A stretch of 64,000 bases of DNA from FEN-1219 sp035644475 (lineage in GTDB: Bacteria; Pseudomonadota; Gammaproteobacteria; Steroidobacterales; Rariloculaceae), in NCBI GenBank assembly GCA_035644475.1, contig DASQOL010000030.1, positions 19,086 to 83,085 on the forward strand, in the 5' to 3' direction. The position numbers and the translations under genes were made by a program. Positions within the stretch are counted from its first letter, which is position 1. The number at the start of each line of letters is the position of its first letter. This document shows positions 26,570-35,151 of the stretch, in pieces. Under the pieces are notes generated by a model. That model made no database searches. It was not told where the DNA came from and was given only the letters and a program-made list of their open reading frames with translations.

Positions 26570-27400
26570 TCAATCGTCGACGGTGCGCAGCAGCTCGTTG
26601 AGCGAAGTCTTGCCGCGCGTCTTCTCGTCCACCTTCTTGACGATCACGGCGCAGTAGAGCGAGTACTTACCGTCCTTCGACGGCAGGTTGCCCGCCACCA
26701 CCACCGAGCCCGCCGGCACGCGCCCGTAGTGGATCTCGCCGGTGGCGCGGTCATAGATCCGCGTGCTCTGGCCGATGTAGACGCCCATGCCGAGCACGCT
26801 GCCGCGCTCGACGATCACGCCCTCCACGACCTCCGAGCGCGCGCCGATGAAGCAGTCGTCCTCGATGATCGTGGGCGCGGCTTGAAGCGGCTCGAGCACG
26901 CCGCCGATGCCGGCGCCGCCCGAGAGGTGCACGTTCTTGCCGATCTGCGCGCAGCTGCCGACCGTCGCCCAGGTGTCGATCATCGAGCCCTTGTCGACGT
27001 AGGCGCCGATGTTGACGAACGACGGCATCAGCACCACGTCGGACGCGACGAACGCGCCGCGGCGCACGATCGCGTCCGGCACCACGCGCGTGCCGGCGCG
27101 CTTGAACTGCTCGGCCTCGTAGCGCGCGTATTTGAGCGGCACCTTGTCGAAGAACTTGGTGTGTCCGCCGTCGATCACGCGGTTGTCGTTCAGCCGGAAC
27201 GACAGCAGCACGGCCTGCTTGAGCCATTGGTTCACCACCCAGCCGTCGTCGCGGCGCTCGGCGACGCGCAGCGTGCCCTCGTCGAGGCCGGCGATGCACT
27301 CGTCCACGGTCTGCCGGAGCTCCGGCTCCGCGCGGCCCGGTCCGAGCTCGGCCCGGCGGTCCCACGCGCGCTCGATCACTTCCTTGAGGTTGGTGCCCAT
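26570..27400 (-). CDS. dapD: Tetrahydrodipicolinate N-succinyltransferase
   Basis: Adds succinate to tetrahydrodipicolinate in the diaminopimelate pathway; trimeric left-handed beta-helix enzyme. 276 residues (E. coli 274). ATG 27400 has GGAGA upstream and gives MGTNLKEVIERAWDRRAEL; a GTG 18 nt earlier is less likely. Family blocks: KQAVLLSFRLNDNRVI, PDAIVRRGAFVASDVVLMPS, INIGAYVDKGSMIDTWATVG-type hexapeptides (here VNIGAYVDKGSMIDTWATVG), HLSGGAGIGGVLEPLQA and IEDDCFIGARSEVVEG. glnD ends 14 nt upstream, so a shared transcript is likely. Confidence 0.96.
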   Translation of the reverse strand: MGTNLKEVIERAWDRRAELGPGRAEPELRQTVDECIAGLDEGTLRVAERRDDGWVVNQWLKQAVLLSFRLNDNRVIDGGHTKFFDKVPLKYARYEAEQFKRAGTRVVPDAIVRRGAFVASDVVLMPSFVNIGAYVDKGSMIDTWATVGSCAQIGKNVHLSGGAGIGGVLEPLQAAPTIIEDDCFIGARSEVVEGVIVERGSVLGMGVYIGQSTRIYDRATGEIHYGRVPAGSVVVAGNLPSKDGKYSLYCAVIVKKVDEKTRGKTSLNELLRTVDD

Positions 27401-27414
27401 GCTTGTCTCCCGCG

Positions 27415-30093
27415 TCACGAGCTGCGCGCGTCCGCGAGGGCTTCGCGCAGCGTTCTACCCAGCCGTTCCGACTGCGCTTCGTCGAGCGGCCTGTGATCGG
27501 TCGTCGTCACGAAGAACACGTCCTCGGCGCGCTCGCCGACGGTCGCGATCTTGGCGTTCTGCAGGGCCACGCGCTCTTGGTCGAACACCTTCGCGACCTG
27601 GAACAGGAGCCCGGGCCGGTCGCCGGCGACGAGCTCGATGATCGAGCGCGGGTTCTGCGGATCACGCGAGATCGATACTTGAACCGCCGTCGAGAACATT
27701 CGCACCTGGCGCGGCGCGCGCCGCGTGACCTTGAGCGTGTCGCCGCTGCCGCTCGTGAGCGCCTTGAGCAGGCGGTACTTGATCTCCTCGAGCCGCCGGC
27801 GGTCGCCGATTGGGCTGCCGTCGCTCTCGAGCACGCAATAGGTGTCGAGGCTCTGCGCCACCAGCGGCACGATCCGCGCGTCGACGATCGTGAGGCCGAG
27901 CTCGTCGAGCACCGCGGTGGCGCGGACGAACGAGCGAGTCTCCTCGGGCGAGTAGACGGCCACCGACGTGAGGCCTTGCGACACGACGTCGTTGACGTCG
28001 ACGATGATCGCGCCCGGGTTCGCGCTCTCGGCGAGCACGCGCGTGTGCCACGCGATCTCCTCGGGGCGGTGCCTTAAGAAATACTCCTCGGTGAACGTCG
28101 ACCAGATCTGCTGCCAGCGCTCGGGCGCGAGCCCGGCCTGGGACAGGATTCGCTCGGCTTGCGCCTGGCGGCCCGTGATGAGCTCCTCCTTGTCGATCGG
28201 GTTCGACACGCCGCGGCGCAGCGCGCGGCGCGTCGACTGGTAGAGCTCCCAGAACAGCGTGTCTTTCCACGAGTTCCAGATCTTCGGGTTCGTTCCGCGC
28301 ACGTCGGCTACGGTGAGCACGTAGAGGTAATCCAAGTGCGTCTGGTCGCCGACGGTGCGCGCGAACTCGTTGACCACGTTCGGGTCGTTCAAGTCCTTCT
28401 TCTGCGCCGTCAGCGATAGGAGCAGGTGATGCTTCACGAGCCACGCCACGATTCGCGCGTCGTAGCGGCTCATGCCGTGCTCGAGGCAGAACGCCTCGGC
28501 GTCCACGGCCCCGAGCTCGGAATGGTCGCCGCCGCGCCCCTTGGCGATGTCGTGGAACAAGCCGGCGAGGTACGCGACCTCGGGCTTCTCGAGCCGCTGC
28601 ATCACCGCGCTGCACGACGGGAACTCGTTGTCGAACCGCGGCAGAGCGAAGCGCCGCAGGTTCTCTACGACGAACAACGTGTGCGCGTCGACGGTGTACG
28701 CGTGGAACAGGTCGTACTGCATGCGGCCGACCACGCGGCCGAACGCCGGGATGTAGAGCCCCAGCACTCCGTAGGTGTTCATCCGCTTGAGCGTGCGCGT
28801 GACGCCGTTCGGCGCGCGCAGGACGTCGAGGAATAGGCGATGGTGCCGCGGGTTCTGCCGGAACTCCTCGTCGATGAGCCAGAGGTGCTGCTTGACGAGC
28901 GCGATGGTGCGCGCGTTGACGCCGCGCAGATCCAGGTTCTGCTCGAGCAGCAGGAATATCTCGAGCAGCGCCGACGGCTCGCGCGCGAACACTTGCTCGT
29001 CCGACACCTCGAGATAGCCGTTGCGGCTCTGGAAACGCGGCCCGAGCGGCACGGGCGGCTCGTTCTTGTCGAGCAGGATCGCTTCCTCGAAGAGCTGCAG
29101 CAGCATCTCGTTCAGACGGGAGAGCTCCATCACCGTGCGGTAGTAGCGCTGCATGAGCTGCTCGACCGCGAGAGTGAAGCTCGCGTCCTCGTAGCCGAGC
29201 ATCGCCGCGAGCTTCACCTGGTGGTCGAACAGCAGCCGGTCCTCGCGCCGGCCCGTGAGGAGGTGCAGCCCGAAGCGGATCTTCCAGAGGAATGCCTGCC
29301 CGGCCGTAAGGATCCGGAGCTGGCCCTCGGTGAGGAACTTGTGCTCGACTAAGTCCTCGAGGCGCTTCGCGCCAAAGTGCCGGCGCGCGAGCCAGCTGAT
29401 CATCTGGATGTCGCGTAAGCCCCCGGGACTGCCCTTGACGTTTGGCTCGAGGTTGTAGGCGGTGTCGTGATAGCGCGCGTGGCGCGCGATCTGCTCGTCG
29501 AGCTTCGCGCGGAAGAACTCGGCGCTGTTCCACATGCGGTCGGTGCCGATCCGCACGGGGAGCTCGGCGAAGAGCTTCCCTGGGCCGTGCAGCAGCCGCG
29601 TCTCCATGAGCGTGGTGAGCACCGTCACGTCGCCGCGCGCCTGCGCCTCGCAGTCGTCGAGCGTGCGGACGCTGTGGCCCGGCTCGAGGCCGATGTCCCA
29701 GAGGAACGTGAGGAAGCGGCCGATGGCCTCGTCGGTGTTGTTCTCGGCGGCCTTGTCGAGCAGCAGCAGCAAGTCGATGTCGGAGTGGGGATGCAGCTCG
29801 CCGCGGCCGTAGCCGCCGACCGCGACGAGGTCCGCGCTGCCGCGCAGCTCGTCTGCGTAATGGTCCCAGGCCGCGAGGATCACCTGGTCGACGATCTCGG
29901 CGCGCGCCCGGACGAGTGTTTCGATCGGTTCGTTGCGCTTGAAGCGCTCGCTCAGGCGCTCGCTCGCCTCGCGCAAGGCCTCGCGGAACGCGCCGACCGC
30001 CGTCGTGTCCCCGCGCAGCGCGCTCTCGAGCGCCGCGCGATCGATGAGCTCCCGCTTCGGTGCGTCGCTCCGTGGCTCTAGGCTCGTCGCCAC
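27415..30093 (-). CDS. glnD: Bifunctional PII uridylyltransferase/uridylyl-removing enzyme
   Basis: Senses glutamine and adds or removes UMP on PII proteins to control nitrogen assimilation. 892 residues (E. coli 890). GTG start at 30093. Nucleotidyltransferase motif GGYGRGELHPHSDIDLLLL at about 93-111; GlnE/GlnD linker with EPNVKGSPGGLRDIQ; HD phosphohydrolase AGLFHDIAKGRGGDHSELG; two C-terminal ACT domains (about 705-780 and 815-885) that bind glutamine. The HD histidine and aspartate are intact, so both activities are expected. Part of the minus-strand run map-glnD-dapD, the same order as in many gammaproteobacteria. Confidence 0.96.
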   Translation of the reverse strand: MATSLEPRSDAPKRELIDRAALESALRGDTTAVGAFREALREASERLSERFKRNEPIETLVRARAEIVDQVILAAWDHYADELRGSADLVAVGGYGRGELHPHSDIDLLLLLDKAAENNTDEAIGRFLTFLWDIGLEPGHSVRTLDDCEAQARGDVTVLTTLMETRLLHGPGKLFAELPVRIGTDRMWNSAEFFRAKLDEQIARHARYHDTAYNLEPNVKGSPGGLRDIQMISWLARRHFGAKRLEDLVEHKFLTEGQLRILTAGQAFLWKIRFGLHLLTGRREDRLLFDHQVKLAAMLGYEDASFTLAVEQLMQRYYRTVMELSRLNEMLLQLFEEAILLDKNEPPVPLGPRFQSRNGYLEVSDEQVFAREPSALLEIFLLLEQNLDLRGVNARTIALVKQHLWLIDEEFRQNPRHHRLFLDVLRAPNGVTRTLKRMNTYGVLGLYIPAFGRVVGRMQYDLFHAYTVDAHTLFVVENLRRFALPRFDNEFPSCSAVMQRLEKPEVAYLAGLFHDIAKGRGGDHSELGAVDAEAFCLEHGMSRYDARIVAWLVKHHLLLSLTAQKKDLNDPNVVNEFARTVGDQTHLDYLYVLTVADVRGTNPKIWNSWKDTLFWELYQSTRRALRRGVSNPIDKEELITGRQAQAERILSQAGLAPERWQQIWSTFTEEYFLRHRPEEIAWHTRVLAESANPGAIIVDVNDVVSQGLTSVAVYSPEETRSFVRATAVLDELGLTIVDARIVPLVAQSLDTYCVLESDGSPIGDRRRLEEIKYRLLKALTSGSGDTLKVTRRAPRQVRMFSTAVQVSISRDPQNPRSIIELVAGDRPGLLFQVAKVFDQERVALQNAKIATVGERAEDVFFVTTTDHRPLDEAQSERLGRTLREALADARSS

Positions 30094-30106
30094 GCTCAGA
30101 ACCTAG

Positions 30107-30886
30107 TCACTGGGGTAACTTAGGGCGGTCGGCGGCGCCGAGGGTCAGGACCTCGTAGCCGCGGTCCGTGACGAGCACGGTGTGCTCCCACTGCGCGGAC
30201 AACGAGTGGTCCTTGGTCACGACGGTCCAGCCGTCGGAGAGCAGCTTCACGTCGCGCTTGCCGGCGTTGACCATCGGCTCGACCGTGATCGTCATGCCGG
30301 GCACGAGCTCGACCCCGGTGCCGGGCTTGCCGTAGTGCAGCACCTGCGGGTCTTCGTGAAAGACCCGGCCGATGCCGTGGCCGCAGTACTCGCGCACCAC
30401 CGAGAACCGCTGCTCCTCGACGAAGGTCTGGATCACATGGCCCACGTCGCCGAGCCGTGCGCCCGAGCGGATCGTGCGAATGCCGCGCCACATGGCCTCG
30501 AAGCACACGCGCGACAAGCGCTCGGCGATGATCGACGGCTCGCCCACGAAGAACATTCGGCTCGTGTCGCCGTGAAAACCGTCCTTGATGACCGTGATAT
30601 CGACGTTGACGATGTCGCCGTTCTTGAGCACGCGGTCGCTCGGGATGCCGTGGCACACGACGTGGTTGACCGACGTGCAGATCGACTTGGGGAAGCCGCG
30701 ATAGTTGAGCGGCGCCGGGATCGCCCCGAGCTCTCCGACGATGTAGTCGTGGCAGACGCGGTCGAGCTCCTCGGTGGAGACACCGGCCTGGACGCGGCTG
30801 CCGATCATGTCGAGCACTTGGGCCGCCAGACGGCCGGCGACCCGCATCTTGTCCTGCTCTTCAGGCGTTTTGATCGTGATCGTCAT
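30107..30886 (-). CDS. map: Methionine aminopeptidase type I
   Basis: Removes the initiator methionine from nascent proteins. 259 residues (E. coli 264). ATG 30886 gives MTITIKTPEEQDKMRVAGR, the normal N-terminus. Pita-bread fold metal ligands and active-site residues: NHVVCHGIP (His), VNVDITVIKDGFHGDTS (two Asp), CGHGIGRVFHEDP (His), TVEPMV (Glu) and SAQWEHTVLVT (Glu). Divergent from rpsB across a 239-bp promoter region, the standard gammaproteobacterial arrangement. An upstream extension to 31108 in the same frame is not conserved. Confidence 0.96.
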   Translation of the reverse strand: MTITIKTPEEQDKMRVAGRLAAQVLDMIGSRVQAGVSTEELDRVCHDYIVGELGAIPAPLNYRGFPKSICTSVNHVVCHGIPSDRVLKNGDIVNVDITVIKDGFHGDTSRMFFVGEPSIIAERLSRVCFEAMWRGIRTIRSGARLGDVGHVIQTFVEEQRFSVVREYCGHGIGRVFHEDPQVLHYGKPGTGVELVPGMTITVEPMVNAGKRDVKLLSDGWTVVTKDHSLSAQWEHTVLVTDRGYEVLTLGAADRPKLPQ

Positions 30887-30967
30887 CTTGGGATGGCAGG
30901 CTCGCGGGACCCGGATTGCGCAGGCCCGAGCACGCGGCTGCGGAGGGCTCGCGCGGGCGGGTCGACG

Positions 30968-30996
30968 TTGTTGCTGCAAGGGAGCTATGGTATAAA
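30968..30996 (+). promoter_or_regulatory. Sigma70 promoter of the rpsB-tsf operon
   Basis: TTGTTG at 30968-30973 and TATAAA at 30991-30996 are separated by exactly 17 bp, the best promoter match noticed in the window. It predicts a leader of about 120 nt before the rpsB ATG, which fits the long autoregulated leaders known for this operon. Confidence 0.75.
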
Positions 30997-31066
30997 GCGC
31001 GCGCCTCGGAGGCAACGAACGCTCCGAAGCAAATACACACACGTGTCGCAAACCGCCGGCGGGGTG

Positions 31067-31080
31067 CCCCGGAAACGGGG
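31067..31080 (+). promoter_or_regulatory. GNRA-capped hairpin in the rpsB leader
   Basis: CCCCG and CGGGG enclose a GAAA tetraloop about 45 nt before the rpsB start. rpsB leaders of gammaproteobacteria are known to bind S2 for autogenous control. Whether this hairpin belongs to that structure is inference. Confidence 0.45.
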
Positions 31081-31125
31081 TCGTTGACGGGGACGCGTGG
31101 AGGATCAACCCAACAGGAGTGTTCC

Positions 31126-32031
31126 ATGACCGACGTATCCATGCGCCGGATGCTGGAAGCGGGTGTCCATTTCGGGCACCAAACCCGCTTCTGGAATCCC
31201 AAGATGTCGCAATTCATCTTCGGCGAGCGCAACAAGATCCACATCATCGATCTCGAGAAGACGCTGCCGCTGTTCAAGCAGGCCAGCGAGTTCGTGCGCA
31301 GGCTCGTCGCCGACGGCGGTACGCTGCTGTTCGTCGGCAGCAAACGGGCGGCCAGGGAGGCTGTCGCGGTCGAGGCGGAGCGCTGCGGCATGCCGTACGT
31401 GAGCCAGCGCTGGCTCGGCGGCATGCTCACGAACTTCAAGACGATCCGCCAGTCGATCAAGCGCCTGCATCAGCTCGAAGAGACCACCGAGGCCGGCTCG
31501 AGCACGGAGTTTACGAAGAAGGAGCTCCTCGGCCTGGCCCGTGAGCGCGACAAGCTCCAGCGCGCCCTCGGCGGCATCAAGATGATGGACAACCTGCCTG
31601 ACGCGGTCTTCATCATCGACGTGGGTCACGAGGAGATCGCGGTCAAAGAGGCGGGTAAGCTCAACATCCCCGTGCTTGCGATCGTCGACACGAACTGCTC
31701 GCCGGAGGGCATCGACTATCCGATCCCGGGCAACGACGACGCGATGCGCGCGATTCAGCTCTACGCGGCGGGCATTGCCGACGCGGTGCTCGAGGGCAAG
31801 TCCTCGATCCCCGAGGTGCCGACGGGCGACGACGAGTTCGTCGAGCTCGACGAGGAAGGCAAGCCCAGGGTCGAGCAGAAGCAGCAGCCCAAGAAGGCCC
31901 CGCCGAAGAAGCGCGGGCGCGTGACCAAGATCCGCTCGAAGGGTGCACCGTCGAAGGCTCCGGCCGACGAGGCCGGCGACGAGGCGGCCGACGCGCCCGA
32001 CACGGACGGCGGCGACTCAGCGGCGCAATAG
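31126..32031 (+). CDS. rpsB: Small-subunit ribosomal protein S2
   Basis: Ribosomal protein on the back of the 30S head-body junction. 301 residues against 241 in E. coli. ATG 31126 with AGGAGT at 31115-31120 gives the canonical VSMRRMLEAGVHFGHQTRFW. Other family blocks: KMSQFIFGERNKIHIIDLEK, RWLGGMLTNFKT, PDAVFIIDVGHEEIAVKEA and NDDAMRAIQLYAAGIADAV. The core ends near residue 225. A tail of about 65 residues follows, first basic (KKAPPKKRGRVTK), then acidic and Asp/Ala rich. The in-frame sequence back to 30916 crosses the promoter and is not coding. tsf follows after 30 bp. Confidence 0.97.
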   Translation: MTDVSMRRMLEAGVHFGHQTRFWNPKMSQFIFGERNKIHIIDLEKTLPLFKQASEFVRRLVADGGTLLFVGSKRAAREAVAVEAERCGMPYVSQRWLGGMLTNFKTIRQSIKRLHQLEETTEAGSSTEFTKKELLGLARERDKLQRALGGIKMMDNLPDAVFIIDVGHEEIAVKEAGKLNIPVLAIVDTNCSPEGIDYPIPGNDDAMRAIQLYAAGIADAVLEGKSSIPEVPTGDDEFVELDEEGKPRVEQKQQPKKAPPKKRGRVTKIRSKGAPSKAPADEAGDEAADAPDTDGGDSAAQ

Positions 32032-32061
32032 CCGCGGCACAGTATTTAAGGAGGACTCGCC

Positions 32062-32940
32062 ATGGAAATCACTCCGGCGATGGTCAAAGAGCTCCGCGAG
32101 CGAACCGGCGCGGGCATGATGGATTGCAAGAAGGCGCTGGTCGAGGCCAGTGGCAACGCCGACGCCGCGGCCGAGGGGCTGCGCAAAGCCGGCCAGGCGA
32201 AGGCCGACAAGAAGGCGTCGCGTGTGGCCGCGGAGGGCCGCGTGGCGCTCAAGAGCAACGTGCCGTCCGGCCGCCATGTGCTCGTCGAGGTGAACTCGGA
32301 AACGGACTTCGTCGCGAAGGACGACAACTTCCGCGGTTTCGTCGAGCAGGTTGCCGACGTCGTGCTCGCGCAGGCGCCGAAGACGATCGAAGACCTGATG
32401 CGCGCCAAGCTCGGCGGGCAGACGGTCGAGGAGGCGCGCCTGGCGCTCGTCACCAAGGTGGGCGAGAACATCAGCGTGCGCCGCTTCGACGTGCTCGATA
32501 CCAAGTCCTACGTGGGTAGCTACGTCCACAACGGCCGGATCGGCGTGCTGGTCGAGCTCGAGGGCGGCAACGCGGATCTGGCGCGCGACCTCGCCATGCA
32601 GGTTGCGTCGCTCGCGCCCCGCTACGTGTCGGGCGACGAGGTGCCCAAGGACGTTCTCGACAAGGAGCGGGAGATCATCCTCGCGCAGACCGCGAACGAG
32701 AAGAAGCCGCCGGAGATCATCGCGAAGATGGTCGAGGGCAGGCTCCGCAAGTTCGTCGACGAGATCACGTTGACGGGTCAGCCGTTCGTCAAGGATCAGG
32801 ACAAGAAGGTCCGCGACCTGCTATCCGCCGCCAAGGCCAAGGTCACGCGGTTCCGGCGCTTCGAGGTCGGCGAGGGTATCGAGAAGAAGACCGCCGACTT
32901 CGCCCAGGAGGTCATGGCGCAAGTTTCGCAGAGCCGTTAA
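32062..32940 (+). CDS. tsf: Translation elongation factor Ts
   Basis: Guanine-nucleotide exchange factor for EF-Tu. 292 residues (E. coli 283). UBA-like N-terminus with VKELRERTGAGMMDCKKAL; core ETDFVAKDDNFRGFV corresponds to the TDFV motif that inserts into EF-Tu; C-terminal coiled-coil and AEVMAQVS-type end (here QEVMAQVSQSR). Strong AAGGAGG at about 32048-32054 precedes ATG 32062. Cotranscribed with rpsB. Confidence 0.97.
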   Translation: MEITPAMVKELRERTGAGMMDCKKALVEASGNADAAAEGLRKAGQAKADKKASRVAAEGRVALKSNVPSGRHVLVEVNSETDFVAKDDNFRGFVEQVADVVLAQAPKTIEDLMRAKLGGQTVEEARLALVTKVGENISVRRFDVLDTKSYVGSYVHNGRIGVLVELEGGNADLARDLAMQVASLAPRYVSGDEVPKDVLDKEREIILAQTANEKKPPEIIAKMVEGRLRKFVDEITLTGQPFVKDQDKKVRDLLSAAKAKVTRFRRFEVGEGIEKKTADFAQEVMAQVSQSR

Positions 32941-32986
32941 TCTAGACCGCCAATCTAGGCCGTAGACATTGCCAGCCGAGGAGTCC

Positions 32987-33730
32987 ATGGCACAAGGTTC
33001 GCCCCCCTATCGGCGAATTCTCTTGAAGCTCAGCGGCGAAGCCCTGTTGGGTAGCCACCAGTACGGCATCGACCCCGCCGTCATCCGCAGGGTCGCAAGC
33101 GAGGTCGCCGAGGTCATCGGGCTCGGAGTCCAGGTGGGGCTCGTGATTGGCGGCGGTAACATCTTCCGCGGCGCCGGCTTGGCCGAGGCCGGTATGGACC
33201 GCGTCACGGCCGATCACATGGGCATGCTGGCCACGGTGATCAACTCGCTCGCGATGCAGGACGCGCTCGAGCGGCAAGGGGCGGTCGCCCGCGTCATGGC
33301 CGCGCTGCAAATCCACGAGGTCTGCGAGGACTACATCCGCCGGCGGGCGATTCGCCACCTCGAGAAGGGTCGCGTCACGATCTTCGCGGCCGGCACCGGC
33401 AACCCGTTCTTCACCACCGACACCGCGGCGAGCTTGCGCGCCATCGAGATCGGCGCCGACGTGTTGATCAAGGCGACCAAGGTCGACGGCGTGTATTCCG
33501 CGGATCCGATGAAGGACCCGAGCGCGACGCGCTACCGGTCGCTGTCGTTCGACCAGGTGCTCGATCAGAAGCTCAAGGTCATGGACGCCACCGCGATCGT
33601 CATGTGCCGCGACAACGATCTGCCTCTCATCGTGTTCAACTTGAACAACGCCGGCGACCTCATTCGAATCGTCAAGGGCGAGATGCTCGGCACGTCCGTG
33701 GCGAACCATCTGTCGCGCACCGGAACCTGA
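32987..33730 (+). CDS. pyrH: UMP kinase
   Basis: Phosphorylates UMP to UDP in pyrimidine nucleotide synthesis; hexameric amino-acid-kinase fold, allosterically controlled by GTP and UTP. 247 residues (E. coli 241). ATG 32987 is preceded by AGGAG at 32979-32983; a TTG at 32969 is in frame but less likely. Motifs: RILLKLSGEALLG, VIGGGNIFRGAG, DRVTADHMGMLATVINSLA, FAAGTGNPFFTTDTAA and KATKVDGVYSADP. In the usual place between tsf and frr. Confidence 0.97.
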   Translation: MAQGSPPYRRILLKLSGEALLGSHQYGIDPAVIRRVASEVAEVIGLGVQVGLVIGGGNIFRGAGLAEAGMDRVTADHMGMLATVINSLAMQDALERQGAVARVMAALQIHEVCEDYIRRRAIRHLEKGRVTIFAAGTGNPFFTTDTAASLRAIEIGADVLIKATKVDGVYSADPMKDPSATRYRSLSFDQVLDQKLKVMDATAIVMCRDNDLPLIVFNLNNAGDLIRIVKGEMLGTSVANHLSRTGT

Positions 33731-33764
33731 GCCCGGAGCCTGAACATGAGCGGTGGAAGGTAGC

Positions 33765-34322
33765 GTGATCAACGACATCAAGAAAGACGCGGACGTGCGC
33801 ATGCAGAAGAGCGTGGCCGCGCTCAAAGAGGAGATGAAACGCCTGCGAACGGGGCGCGCGAACGCCGGCCTGCTCGAGCACGTGATGGTCGACTACTACG
33901 GCTCGAAAGTACCCGTGAAGCAGACCGCGAACATCACGGTCGAGGACGCGCGCACGATCGTCGTCACGCCCTGGGACAAGGGCAGCGTAAAGGCGGTCGA
34001 GAAGGCGATCATCGACTCCAATCTCGGGCTCAATCCGGTCACGGCGGGCCAGGTGATCCGCGTGCCGCTGCCGCCGATGACGGAAGAGCGCCGCAAGGAG
34101 CTCGTGCGAGTCGTGCGGCACGAGGCCGAGAACGGACGCGTCTCCGTGCGCAGCGTGCGTCGCGAGGCGCTGGCCGATCTCAAGGAGCTGCTGAAGGACA
34201 AGGAGATCACCGAGGACGACGATCGCCGCGCGCAAGAGGACATTCAGAAGCTCACCGACCGCCACGTAGGACAGATCGACGCGCTCTTGAAGGACAAAGA
34301 AGCCGAGATCATGGAATTCTAA
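33765..34322 (+). CDS. frr: Ribosome recycling factor
   Basis: Splits post-termination 70S ribosomes with EF-G. With the GTG at 33765 the protein is 185 residues, exactly the family length, starting VINDIKKDADVRMQKSV. Another in-frame GTG at 33753 would add four residues. The nearby GGAAGG (33756-33761) is rather close to 33765. Other blocks: LRTGRANAGLLEHVMVDYYG, ITVEDARTIVVTPWD, VPLPPMTEERRKELV and a C-terminal helix ending KEAEIMEF. An ATG at 33746 opens only a five-codon frame. Confidence 0.96.
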   Translation: MINDIKKDADVRMQKSVAALKEEMKRLRTGRANAGLLEHVMVDYYGSKVPVKQTANITVEDARTIVVTPWDKGSVKAVEKAIIDSNLGLNPVTAGQVIRVPLPPMTEERRKELVRVVRHEAENGRVSVRSVRREALADLKELLKDKEITEDDDRRAQEDIQKLTDRHVGQIDALLKDKEAEIMEF

Positions 34323-34392
34323 CGAGCGTGCATGTAGCGAGCGTTTAGAACCCCACCGAGCTCTCATTCCCAAGCAGCACTTCGTCGACAAC

Positions 34393-35151
34393 ATGGCCGC
34401 CAATCCGGCTCAACGCAAAGCGAACGTTATCGCGCCGCAACACCTTGCAGTCATCATGGACGGCAACGGCCGGTGGGCGCACCGGCGCGCGTTGCCGCGC
34501 CAAGCGGGGCATAGAGCGGGCATCAAGCCGGTGCGCGCGACGGTCGAGCTGTGCGCGCAGAGCGGTGTCGAGACCCTGACTCTGTTCGCGTTCTCGAGCG
34601 AGAACTGGCGGCGGCCCGTCGAGGAGGTTCGCGGCCTGATGACGCTGTTCGTGGACGCGCTCGAGCGCGAGGTCGCGGAGCTCGACTCGAATGGCATTCG
34701 CCTGAAGTTCATCGGCGATCTCGACGCGCTCAACTCCACGCTGCGGCGGACGGCCGATGCGGCCGTGCGCAAGACGGAGAGCAACACTCGCATGGACCTC
34801 GTGGTAGCCGTCGCCTACGGCGGACGCTGGGATCTCGCCCGGGCCGCGCGCAAGCTCGCGGCGGATGCGGCGGCCGGCAAGCTCGACCCGGAGAAGATCG
34901 ACGAGGCGGCGGTCGCCGCCGCGCTGCAGACCGCCGCGTGCCCCAACGTCGACCTCCTGATCCGCACGGGCGGCGAGAAGCGGATCAGCAACTTCATGCT
35001 CTGGGAAGTCGCCTACGCCGAAGTTTATTTCTCCGACGTCCTGTGGCCCGACTTCACGGCCGCCGAGCTGCGCAAGGCGTTCGAGTTCTATGCGCGCCGG
35101 CAGCGGCGGTTCGGCCGCACCGGGGAGCAGATCGAGGCGGTGGGTTGCTAG
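34393..35151 (+). CDS. uppS: Undecaprenyl diphosphate synthase
   Basis: Cis-prenyltransferase extending farnesyl diphosphate to the C55 lipid carrier for peptidoglycan and surface polysaccharides. 252 residues (E. coli 253). Signature segments: HLAVIMDGNGRWAHRRALPR (catalytic Asp), LTLFAFSSENWRRPVEEV, VAYGGRWDL and LLIRTGGEKRISNFMLWEVAYAE spanning the conserved RTGGE-R-SNF block. A weak ribosome site and a 70-bp gap separate it from frr. Overlaps cdsA by 7 nt. Its substrate precursor IPP needs a pathway whose usual genes are missing nearby. Confidence 0.96.
   Translation: MAANPAQRKANVIAPQHLAVIMDGNGRWAHRRALPRQAGHRAGIKPVRATVELCAQSGVETLTLFAFSSENWRRPVEEVRGLMTLFVDALEREVAELDSNGIRLKFIGDLDALNSTLRRTADAAVRKTESNTRMDLVVAVAYGGRWDLARAARKLAADAAAGKLDPEKIDEAAVAAALQTAACPNVDLLIRTGGEKRISNFMLWEVAYAEVYFSDVLWPDFTAAELRKAFEFYARRQRRFGRTGEQIEAVGC

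Noticed and set aside
33746..33763. ATG upstream of frr
   Set aside because: It opens only five codons before a stop; too short to call a leader peptide without conservation.
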